Positions 1-7,370 of a stretch of DNA of 8,781 nucleotides are shown piece after piece. Source of the DNA: DATAFT01 sp035544635. Its GTDB lineage: Bacteria; Acidobacteriota; Thermoanaerobaculia; Multivoradales; Multivoraceae. The stretch's first letter is position 1; each line of letters starts with the position of its first letter. Location: NCBI GenBank assembly GCA_035544635.1, contig DATKDQ010000136.1, forward strand, positions 1-8,781, written 5' to 3'. Below the pieces are notes generated by a model, which worked only from the letters and a program-made list of their open reading frames with translations, made no database searches and was not told the origin of the DNA. The translations under genes and the position numbers were made by a program.

Positions 1-137
1 CGGCCGGCGTGCGTGAACGCGGCCGCCTCGCCCTCGATACCGCGGTACGCCGCGGGCAGGAGCTGATAGAGCAGGACCGCGACCAGGGGACCGGCCGCCA
101 GGCCTCCCCATCGCACTCTGTCTCGTCGTTTCGACAT
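1..137 (-). CDS. Partial N-terminus of a probable SLC13/DASS-family Na+:anion symporter
   Basis: Reading the minus strand from the ATG at 137-135 gives 45 residues with no stop before the window edge. They begin MSKRRDRVRWGG, followed by a hydrophobic stretch (GPLVAVLLYQLLP, about residues 16-28) and then a segment ending EGEAAAFTHAG. A basic start, one short membrane segment ending in Leu-Pro, and a soluble piece leading to 'aGR-A-A---WMA-WW-TEA' is how SLC13/DASS transporters of dicarboxylates, sulfate or similar anions begin. The diagnostic downstream motifs are outside the window, so the family is inferred from the N-terminal pattern only. No convincing Shine-Dalgarno sequence precedes the ATG. 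The gene is divergent from the ABC operon and may share its control region. Alternative: any inner-membrane protein with a basic N-terminus. Confidence 0.55.
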   Translation of the reverse strand, partial: MSKRRDRVRWGGLAAGPLVAVLLYQLLPAAYRGIEGEAAAFTHAG

Positions 138-374
138 CGCCCGGCCGACAGCGGCGTACTCTAACCGGCCCTGGGCGATCGCGCGGCTCGGTCGATAGCC
201 CGCGCCCGGGCGGGATCGCCGGTGGGGCGCGTCCCCGAACGCGGGCTCGTCATACCAGACCAGGCGATCGGAGCGCGCCATCCGACCTCGTGCCATCCGA
301 TACCATCCTCTTCCAGTGTCTGGTCGAAGCTCTGGCCCCGCCGCCACGTCCGAGCGACGACCTCCCGGCTGACC
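138..374. other. Divergent intergenic region, likely promoters for both directions
   Basis: These 237 bases lie between the divergent start codons at 137 (minus) and 375 (plus). Open frames run through from both sides, but the added residues are rich in Arg, Pro and Ser and unlike any transporter N-terminus, so I treat the stretch as noncoding. On the minus strand, TAGAGT (complement of 158-163) lies about 20 bases before the ATG and could be a -10 element, without a clear -35. No strong sigma70 promoter is readable for the plus-strand operon. The nonamer GCCATCCGA occurs twice (277-285 and 292-300). A poor GC palindrome lies near 199-216. Confidence 0.4.
277..300. repeat. Two direct copies of GCCATCCGA with 15-bp periodicity
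   Basis: GCCATCCGA is found at 277-285 and again at 292-300, both exact, with six bases between copies. A looser echo (ACCATCC, 302-308) follows. Short tandem half-sites in a divergent promoter region could be a transcription factor site, but 15 bp is not an integral number of helical turns and a nonamer repeat can arise by chance. No regulator gene is visible in the window to match it. Confidence 0.25.
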
Positions 375-1325
375 ATGCGCACCTATGTGCTGCGCCGCCT
401 GCTCGCGCTCTTCCCCACGCTTCTCTTCGCCTCGATCATCGTGTTCGTCTCGGTGCGCCTCATCCCGGGCGACGTCATCGACCTCATGCTGGCCCAGAAC
501 GACATCTCGGCCGACCAGGACCGCGCCAGGGTCGAGGCGGCGCTCGGTCTCGACCGGCCGATGCACGTGCAGTACTTCCGGTGGGCCGGAGCGGCGCTCC
601 AGGGCGACCTCGGGCGCTCGCTCTGGCAGAACACGCCGGTGGTGGAGCAGCTCGCCGAGCGCCTGCCGATCTCCTTCGAGCTGGGGGTCCTGGCGCTGGT
701 CATCGCGCTGTCGGTCGCGATCCCGATCGGCGTCTACTCGGCGCTTTACCAGGACACTGCCGGCGACTATCTGACGCGCTCGTTCTCGATCCTGATGCTC
801 GCCATCCCCGGCTTCTGGCTGGGGACCCTGGTGATGGTGTTCCCCTCGGTGTGGTGGCGGTGGGCGCCCGAGCTCGAGTACACCGGATTTTTCGAGAACC
901 CGGTCCAGAACCTGCGCCAGATGATCGTGCCCGCGACCATCCTCGGGCTGTCGCTCTCGGCCGTCACCATGCGTATGACGCGCACCATGATGCTCGAAGT
1001 GCTGCGGCAGGACTACGTGCGCACCGCGCGCGCGAAGGGCCTCCCGGAGAAGCTCGTGGTCGTGCGCCACGCGCTGCGCAACGGTCTCATCCCGGTGGTC
1101 ACCCTGGTCGGGCTGCAGGCCCCCTTCCTCATCGGCGGCGCCGTCATCATGGAGCAGATCTTCGTCATCCCGGGCATGGGCCAGCTCCTGCTCGACGCCG
1201 TCTCGCAGCGCGACTACCCCATCGTCTCGGGGGTCTTCCTGGTGGTCGGCGCCAGCGTCCTCCTCATCAACCTCGCCGTCGACCTGAGCTACGGGCTGCT
1301 CGATCCCAACGTGAGGTACCGCTGA
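375..1325 (+). CDS. Dpp/Opp-type ABC importer permease, DppB-like
   Basis: The 316-residue product is an inner-membrane subunit of a peptide/nickel-class (PepT) ABC importer and forms half of the translocation pore. The ATG at 375 gives the classic start MRTYVLRRLLALFPTLL; the open frame extends upstream to GTG 222, but that would add 51 Arg/Pro/Ser-rich residues. Six membrane segments can be read: about residues 9-30, the region beginning ISFELGVLALVIAL, SFSILMLAIPGFWLG, MIVPATILGLSLS, NGLIPVVTLVGLQ, and PIVSGVFLVVGASVLL. The EAA coupling loop that docks on the ATPase is DYVRTARAKG at 213-222. The C-terminus YGLLDPNVRYR is the usual family ending. Length is normal. It is first in the operon, with no obvious ribosome binding site, and its TGA shares one base with the next ATG. 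Substrate cannot be read from a permease. Confidence 0.93.
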   Translation: MRTYVLRRLLALFPTLLFASIIVFVSVRLIPGDVIDLMLAQNDISADQDRARVEAALGLDRPMHVQYFRWAGAALQGDLGRSLWQNTPVVEQLAERLPISFELGVLALVIALSVAIPIGVYSALYQDTAGDYLTRSFSILMLAIPGFWLGTLVMVFPSVWWRWAPELEYTGFFENPVQNLRQMIVPATILGLSLSAVTMRMTRTMMLEVLRQDYVRTARAKGLPEKLVVVRHALRNGLIPVVTLVGLQAPFLIGGAVIMEQIFVIPGMGQLLLDAVSQRDYPIVSGVFLVVGASVLLINLAVDLSYGLLDPNVRYR

Positions 1326-2221
1326 TGGACGTCTCGGTGGAGAGCGTCCTGGGGCCGGTGCGGCCGGGGCGGAGTCCCGCCGCCGACTTCCTGGTGCGGC
1401 TCTTCCGCGACAAGCCCCTGGGCGCCGCCGGCGGCGTGATCTTCCTGCTGTTCCTATGCTGCGGGATCTTCGCGGGCGTGCTGGCGCCGCGCGGCTTCAA
1501 CCAGGTCGACCTGGTCCATCGCTTCGCCCCGCCGTCGCTCGAGTTCCCGCTCGGTACCGACCGCCTCGGCCGCGACATGCTCTCGCGCATCCTCTACGGC
1601 GCGCGCATCTCGATGATCGTCGGGTTCTGCGGCGCCGCGCTCTCCACCGTGATCTCGGTCTTCATCGGCGTGGTCGCCGGCTACCTCGGCGGGCGGCTCG
1701 ACATGACGACGCAGCGCGCGGTCGACGCCTGGATGGCATTCCCCGATCTGGTGCTGCTGATCGTGGTGATCTCGGTGGTGGGGCCGGGCATGCCGCAGAT
1801 CATCGTCGTGCTCGGCCTGCTCTACGGCATCGGCGGCTCGCGCATCGTGCGCGGGGCGGTGGTCTCCACGCGCGAACACATGTACGTCCACTCCGCGCAG
1901 TCGATCGGCGCCTCGACCCCGCGCATCCTGTGGCGCCACATCCTGCCCAACGTGATGCCGGTCGTGATCGTGTTGTTCACCACCCGCATTGGCGCGGTGA
2001 TCCTCTCCGAGGCCGGCCTCTCGTTCCTCGGGCTCGGCATCCCGCCGCCGGCGCCGACCTGGGGCAGCATGCTCTCCGGCAGTGCGCGCACCTACATGTA
2101 CCTCGGGCCGTGGCTGGCGCTGGTGCCCGGTCTGTGCATCACCATCGTGGTGTACTCGGTCAACGTGCTGGGCGATGCGCTGCGCGATCTGCTCGATCCG
2201 CGGATGCGAGGTGCACGATGA
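1325..2221 (+). CDS. Dpp/Opp-type ABC importer permease, DppC-like
   Basis: The 298-residue second permease pairs with the upstream DppB-like subunit. After a short cytoplasmic N-terminus comes the OppC-type region: a first membrane segment (AAGGVIFLLFLCCGIFAGVL) and then the family hallmark PLGTDRLGRDMLSRILYGAR. Further hydrophobic segments follow, including MIVGFCGAALSTVISVFIGV and LVLLIVVISVVG. The EAA-like loop begins at Glu184 (EHMYVHSAQSIGAS); His and Gln sit where many relatives have 'EAARALG', but the invariant Gly is kept. The LSEAGLSFLGLGIPPPAPTWG segment and the ending LRDLLDPRMRGAR are typical. The start ATG overlaps the previous stop by one base (TGATG), and its own TGA overlaps the next ATG by four (ATGA), implying translational coupling. 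The open frame extends far upstream but that part is a shadow of the first permease. Confidence 0.94.
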   Translation: MDVSVESVLGPVRPGRSPAADFLVRLFRDKPLGAAGGVIFLLFLCCGIFAGVLAPRGFNQVDLVHRFAPPSLEFPLGTDRLGRDMLSRILYGARISMIVGFCGAALSTVISVFIGVVAGYLGGRLDMTTQRAVDAWMAFPDLVLLIVVISVVGPGMPQIIVVLGLLYGIGGSRIVRGAVVSTREHMYVHSAQSIGASTPRILWRHILPNVMPVVIVLFTTRIGAVILSEAGLSFLGLGIPPPAPTWGSMLSGSARTYMYLGPWLALVPGLCITIVVYSVNVLGDALRDLLDPRMRGAR

Positions 2222-3906
2222 GACCCTGGAAGGTTCTCGCCACCATACTCGTCTCGTGCGCGACCCTCGCCGCCGCCGAGAACGGCGGAGCGGTGACGCC
2301 GCAGTACGGCGGCACGCTCAACATCGGCACCATCTACGTCACCTTGTCGGCGCTCTCGTTCGACCCGGCGGACTGGAACTGGAAGGTCAACCACGACGCC
2401 GGCATGGTGTACGAGCAGCTGTTCGCCGCCGACCTCGAGCAGAGCGCCGGCCAGGGCGGGCCGTACTCGTTCACGAGCGAAGGTTGGCTTCCGCCCGGCG
2501 CCATCCGCGGCGAGCTCGCCGAGAGCTGGGAGTGGGAGGACCCGCTCACCGTGGTCGTCCGCCTGCGGCGCGGGATCCGTTTTCCCGACAAGCCGGGCGT
2601 GATGGCGTCGCGCGAGCTCGACGCCCGCGACGTGGTCTGGAGCTTCGAGCGGATCGCGGCGAGCCCGAAGGCGAGCCCCGGCTACTACGACCACGTCACC
2701 AGCGTCGAGGCGCGCGACGACCACACCGTCGTCTTCCACTTCAACCAGTACAACGCCGAGTGGGACCTGCGCTTCGGGTACGGCTACTACTCGGCGATCC
2801 TGCCGCGCGAGCTGGCCGCCGTCGACACCCGCGACTGGCGCAACCTGGTCGGCACCGGCCCCTTCCGGTTGACCCGGTTCGTCCCGGGGAGCTCCTCGAC
2901 CTACGAGCGGAACCCCGACTACTGGGATCGCGAGCGGATGGGCGACGAGACCTACCCGATCCCGTTCGTCGACCGGGTGATCTACCGCACGATCAAGGAC
3001 CAGGCCACTCAGCACACCGCCCTGCGCACCGGCAAGATCGACATCCTCGAGGTGGTTCCCTGGCTCGCGGTCGAGTACCTCGAGCAGACGACGCCGGAGC
3101 TGCAGTGGGCGCGCTACCTGTCTTCGGTCGGGCACTTCCTCGCGCTGCGGGTCGACCGCGAGCCGTTCGACGACGTGCGGGTGCGCCGTGCGCTCAACAT
3201 GGCGATCGACAAGCGCGAGATCGTCGAGCACTTCTACGGTGGCAACGCCGAGCTCTTCGCCTACCCCATGCACCCCGACTTCGCGGGCTATTTCGAGCCG
3301 CTCGAGGAGATGCCGCCGTCGGTGCAGGAGCTCTTCGCCTACGACCCGGTGAAGGCCAGGCGGCTGCTCGCGGAGGCGGGGTATCCGAACGGGTTCCGCT
3401 TCGTGGTGCAGACCGCCGCGATCGACCCCGACGGCAACGACATGCTGCCGCTCATCGCCGGCTACCTGGCGAAGGTCGGCGTCGTAGTCGAGATCCAGCC
3501 GCTGGAGTACGCCGCGTTCCTCTCGGCGATGACCACCAAGACCCACGCCGCCGGCTACCTCATGCGCAGCGGCATCGTGAACCCCTTCACCAGCCTGCGC
3601 AAGAGCTTCGCCAGCGGGCAGACCTGGAACCCCTCGATGTGGGCCGACCCGGAGTACGACCGCAGGATCGAGGCGGCGGTGCGCGAGCGCGACGAGAGCG
3701 AGCGCCAGCGCAAGATCAGGGAGCTCACGGCCGAGATGGTCGACCAGGCGCCCTACGTCTGGCTGCCGACGCCGTACAACTACGTCGCGTGGTGGCCGTG
3801 GGTGCGCAACTACGGCGGCGAGCTGCGCGCCGGGGCGGTGCGCCCGGCGCCGATCTACGCGCGGATCTGGATCGATCACGAGCTGAAGAGGAAGCTGGGG
3901 TTCTGA
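2218..3906 (+). CDS. Periplasmic substrate-binding protein of the Dpp/Opp class (SBP_bac_5)
   Basis: The 562-residue protein is the solute receptor delivering ligand to the two permeases. An export signal is clear: MRPWK, a hydrophobic core, and an Ala-Ala-Ala site near residue 20, followed by mature sequence from GGAVTPQYGG. LVSC at 11-14 resembles a lipobox but the hydrophobic stretch before it is very short, so SPase I cleavage is likelier. Family landmarks in order: QYGGTLNIG near 30; the signature DARDVVWSFERI from 135; GTGPF from 212, then YERNPDYWD; VRVRRALNMAIDK around 320-332; and the aromatic tail PYVWLPTPYNYVAWWPW. Length is normal for cluster C peptide-binding proteins. It starts inside the stop of the second permease, although such receptors commonly lead their operons. 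Ligand is unknown: the family binds oligopeptides, nickel, oligosaccharides and sialic acid. Confidence 0.93.
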   Translation: MRPWKVLATILVSCATLAAAENGGAVTPQYGGTLNIGTIYVTLSALSFDPADWNWKVNHDAGMVYEQLFAADLEQSAGQGGPYSFTSEGWLPPGAIRGELAESWEWEDPLTVVVRLRRGIRFPDKPGVMASRELDARDVVWSFERIAASPKASPGYYDHVTSVEARDDHTVVFHFNQYNAEWDLRFGYGYYSAILPRELAAVDTRDWRNLVGTGPFRLTRFVPGSSSTYERNPDYWDRERMGDETYPIPFVDRVIYRTIKDQATQHTALRTGKIDILEVVPWLAVEYLEQTTPELQWARYLSSVGHFLALRVDREPFDDVRVRRALNMAIDKREIVEHFYGGNAELFAYPMHPDFAGYFEPLEEMPPSVQELFAYDPVKARRLLAEAGYPNGFRFVVQTAAIDPDGNDMLPLIAGYLAKVGVVVEIQPLEYAAFLSAMTTKTHAAGYLMRSGIVNPFTSLRKSFASGQTWNPSMWADPEYDRRIEAAVRERDESERQRKIRELTAEMVDQAPYVWLPTPYNYVAWWPWVRNYGGELRAGAVRPAPIYARIWIDHELKRKLGF

Positions 3907-3943
3907 ACCGACCCACCACGACTCCCAATGGCGTGATCCTGCG

Positions 3944-4907
<964 letters not shown>

Positions 4908-4915
<8 letters not shown>

Positions 4916-5978
4916 GAGCGCCGCACGCTCGCGCGACGAGATCCTGCGGGTGGAGGACCTCCGGGTGCACTTCCCCATCACCCGCGGCGTCCTACGCCAG
5001 AGGCAGGTGGGAGCGATCAAGGCCGTCGACGGGGTGTCGTTCACGGTGCGGCGCGGCGAGACCCTGGGGTTGGTCGGCGAGAGCGGCTGCGGGAAGTCCA
5101 CGACCGCTCTCGCCATCCTGCGCATGCTCGAGCCGACCTCGGGGCGGATCCTCTTCGAGGGCCAGGACATCACGCGCCTCGACCGCGCGCGGATGCGCCC
5201 CATCCGCCGCCGCATGCAGATGATCTACCAGGACCCCTTCGGGTCGCTCAACCCGCGAATGAAGGTGCGCGACATCGTCGGCGAGCCGCTCCTGGTGCAC
5301 GGGCTCGCTCGCGACCGTGCGCGCTACCGCGACCGCGTGGCCGAGCTCATCCACCTGGTGGGCCTCCTGCCCGACATGGCCGATCGCTACCCGCACGAGT
5401 TCTCGGGCGGGCAGCGGCAGCGGATCGGGATCGCGCGCGCGCTCGCGCTCGAGCCGAGCCTCCTGCTGTGCGACGAGCCGGTCTCGGCGCTCGACGTGTC
5501 GATCCAGGCGCAGGTGATCAATCTGTTGATGGACCTGCAGGAGCGGCTCGGTCTCACCTACCTCTTCATCGCCCACGACCTGTCGGTGGTGCGCCACATC
5601 AGCGATCGGATCGCGGTGATGTACCTGGGCAAGGTGGTCGAGCTCGCCGACCGCGACCAGATCTACCGCAACCCGCTCCACCCCTACACCGAGGCGCTGC
5701 TCGCGGCGGTCCCCATCCCCGATCCCGAGCTCGAGGCGTCGCGGCCGCAGCAGATCCTGAAGGGCGAGGTGCCGAGCGCGATCCATCCGCCGAGCGGATG
5801 CAGGTTCCATCCACGCTGCACGCAGGCGCTCCCCGACTGCTCCGCGGTCGAGCCCCTGCTCGAGCGGCTCGGATCCGGGCGGGCGGTCGCGTGCCATCTG
5901 CACCGACCCGAGGCGGCTCCGGCGCCATCGCCCACGGTCGAGGGCGCCAGAGCGTCCGCGCTCGACGGCTGGAGATAG
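4908..5978 (+). CDS. Dpp/Opp ABC importer ATPase, DppF-like, with C-terminal four-Cys motif
   Basis: The 356-residue second ATPase would form a heterodimer with the upstream DppD-like subunit. Walker A is GESGCGKST at 57-65, Q-loop IYQDPFGSLNPRM, signature SGGQRQR at 166-172, Walker B with Asp189-Glu190 (CDEPVSALD), and switch His223 (IAHD). The DppF character shows in the N-terminal HFPITRGVL and in the QDPFGSLNPR segment. C-terminal Cys298, 304, 311 and 329 repeat exactly the C-x5-C-x6-C-x17-C spacing of its partner. A Pro/Ala-rich tail of about 25 residues follows the last Cys. The ATG at 4908 overlaps the previous gene by 8 bases; TAG ends at 5978. All catalytic motifs are intact, so the complete five-gene importer appears functional. 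Confidence 0.94.
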
Positions 5979-5993
5979 ACTGCGGCCGCCGCC

Positions 5994-7190
5994 GTGGGGC
6001 GGAAGCGGGTACTCGCCGGCGTGCGCCGATCTCTACGTCTTCGCGTCACGACCTCGGTGCTCCGAGCGGCGCCGGCTTGGATCGCGCTCCTCGGCGGAGC
6101 CTCGATGCACGCGCGCGCCCAGGCCCCGCCCGCGCTGATCGCAGCCGAGCTGCTGTTCGAAGACGCACCGTTTCCGAGCTGCCACGCGTCGACTCTCGTC
6201 GAGACGCCGTCGGGCGATCTGGTGGCCGCCTGGTTCGGCGGCACCGCCGAGCGCCACGCGGACGTCTCGATCTGGATCGCGCGCCGTCACGCGGGCTCGA
6301 CCGTCGCCCCGGGGGAGGCGGGCTGGACGGCGCCCGTCGAGGTCGCCGACGGGGTCGAGGACGGCGTCGATCACCCGTGTTGGAATCCGGTGCTGCACCA
6401 GCCGAGCGAGCGGCCGGCCCAGGGAGCGCCGGGAGCGAAGGCGCCGCTCCTCCTGTTCTACAAGGTGGGTCCGAGCCCGAGCGCGTGGTGGGGCATGCTG
6501 CTGCGCTCCGAGGACGAGGGACGCACCTGGTCCGAGCCCGAGCGCCTGCCCGACGGCATCCTGGGACCGATCCGAGCGAAGCCGATCGAGCTCGAGGACG
6601 GTACGCTTCTCGCCGGCTCCTCCACCGAGCACGACGGCTGGCGCCTCCACTTCGAGCGCACCCGCGATCTCGGTCGCACCTGGGAGTCGAGCGGGCCCAT
6701 CAAAGACGGCCGCGCGTTCGCCGCGATCCAGCCGGCATTCCTCTCGCACCCCGGCGGCCGCATCCAGGCACTCGCGCGCAGCCGGAAGAACCGCATCGTC
6801 GAGACCTGGTCGCAGGACGGCGGGCGCACCTGGAGCGAGCCGGAAGCGACCGAGCTGCCCAACCCGTCGGCCGGCATCGACGCCCTCACGCTGCCCGACG
6901 GGCGCCACCTGCTGGTCTACAACCACACCTCGTCGCTGCCCGACGAGAGGCCCCCGGCCGGCACCCGGTCCGAGCTCAACCTGGCGGTCTCCCACGACGG
7001 AGCGACCTGGCGCGCGGCCCTCCTGCTCGAGCGCCAGCCCGGCGAGTACTCCTACCCGGCGATGATCCGCACCCGCGACGGCCTGGTTCACCTGACCTAC
7101 ACCTATCGGCGCAGCCGGATCAAGCACGTGGTCGTCGATCCCGCGAAGCTCGAGCCGCGGGACTTCCTCGACGGGCGGTGGCCCGAGTAG
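5994..7190 (+). CDS. Exported BNR/Asp-box protein of the sialidase superfamily (putative exo-sialidase)
   Basis: The 398-residue protein has an Arg-rich N-terminus, a hydrophobic core (APAWIALLGG) and likely signal cleavage near residue 42 (HARA-QA), so it should act in the periplasm or outside. Four Asp boxes mark beta-propeller blades: SEDEGRTW 172-179, TRDLGRTW 223-230, SQDGGRTW 273-280, and a one-residue-shorter SHDGATW 333-339. Conserved-looking blocks are PSCHAS (61-66), DVSIW (90-94), HPCWNPV (127-133), GPIRAKP (191-197), GEYSYPAMIRT (350-360) and TYRRSRIKH (370-378). Asp, Arg and Tyr/Glu candidates are present for a GH33-like site, but no FRIP motif is seen and assignments are guesses. 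It starts at GTG 5994, 15 bases after the ATPase stop; GTG 6021 is an in-frame alternative. Activity on another terminal sugar is possible. Confidence 0.82.
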   Translation: MGRKRVLAGVRRSLRLRVTTSVLRAAPAWIALLGGASMHARAQAPPALIAAELLFEDAPFPSCHASTLVETPSGDLVAAWFGGTAERHADVSIWIARRHAGSTVAPGEAGWTAPVEVADGVEDGVDHPCWNPVLHQPSERPAQGAPGAKAPLLLFYKVGPSPSAWWGMLLRSEDEGRTWSEPERLPDGILGPIRAKPIELEDGTLLAGSSTEHDGWRLHFERTRDLGRTWESSGPIKDGRAFAAIQPAFLSHPGGRIQALARSRKNRIVETWSQDGGRTWSEPEATELPNPSAGIDALTLPDGRHLLVYNHTSSLPDERPPAGTRSELNLAVSHDGATWRAALLLERQPGEYSYPAMIRTRDGLVHLTYTYRRSRIKHVVVDPAKLEPRDFLDGRWPE

Positions 7191-7233
7191 CCCATTTGCT
7201 CCGGTAGCCAAGCTTCCCGCCGTGCGCCCGCTA

Positions 7234-7294
7234 GAAGCCTTGACCCGCAGAAATCGTTACAGACGAGTGAAGTTTGTTCCCGGGTCAAGGCTTC
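7234..7294. repeat. Perfect 14-bp inverted repeat around an AT-richer 33-base core
   Basis: GAAGCCTTGACCCG at 7234-7247 is the exact reverse complement of CGGGTCAAGGCTTC at 7281-7294. The 33-base spacer (7248-7280) is visibly richer in A and T than the surroundings and carries a small inner pairing (TCGT 7254-7257 with ACGA 7263-7266). It lies 43 bases past the sialidase stop. No T-run follows, so it is not a textbook intrinsic terminator. It could be a REP/MITE-like palindromic element, a structured RNA leader, or a factor-independent transcription end. Confidence 0.75.
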
Positions 7295-7297
7295 CGA

Positions 7298-7322
7298 GCC
7301 GCGCGGCGCAGCCGCGCTTGGC
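7298..7322. repeat. Compact GC-rich hairpin with 3-base loop
   Basis: GCGCGGC (7301-7307) and GCCGCGC (7311-7317) are perfect complements around the loop GCA. GCC 7298-7300 can pair with GGC 7320-7322 across a two-base TT bulge. It directly follows the longer inverted repeat. It might contribute to transcript termination or mRNA stabilisation between the sialidase and symporter genes, but no U-tract follows. Confidence 0.55.
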
Positions 7323-7334
7323 GGGGAGCATCAG

Positions 7335-7370
7335 CTAGCGGGGCCGTGGTAGTGACCACGGACCCGCTAG
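7335..7370 (+). promoter_or_regulatory. 15-bp hairpin enclosing both candidate start codons of the symporter gene
   Basis: CTAGCGGG (7335-7342) pairs with CCCGCTAG (7363-7370), and CCGTGGT (7344-7350) pairs with ACCACGG (7355-7361), with one internal G/A mismatch (7343/7362) and the tetraloop AGTG. GTG 7346 lies in the stem and GTG 7352 in the loop, so the folded RNA would hide the start region. The same octamer CCCGCTAG also occurs at 7227-7234 and could compete for 7335-7342. The structure is read directly; a role in translational control is inference. Confidence 0.5.

Noticed and set aside
255..323. Inverted CCAGAC (255-260) and GTCTGG (318-323) in the divergent region
   Set aside because: A six-base match over about 60 bases is expected by chance, and it does not extend.
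290..1324. Upstream extension of the second permease frame, giving a 643-residue product
   Set aside because: The extra residues are an Arg/Ala/Pro-rich out-of-frame shadow of the first permease. The ATG at 1325 gives the normal family N-terminus.
6033..7211. Minus-strand 392-codon frame opposite the sialidase-like gene
   Set aside because: No membrane, signal or domain pattern can be seen, and the plus strand has Asp boxes and a signal peptide.
7234..7294. Integron attC site
   Set aside because: The inverted repeat lacks the RYYYAAC / GTTRRRY core boxes at its ends, and no integrase or cassette pattern is present.
7234..7322. Textbook Rho-independent terminator after the sialidase gene
   Set aside because: Neither hairpin is followed by a run of T, and the long inverted repeat has a 33-base loop. 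A role in 3'-end formation is possible but not shown.
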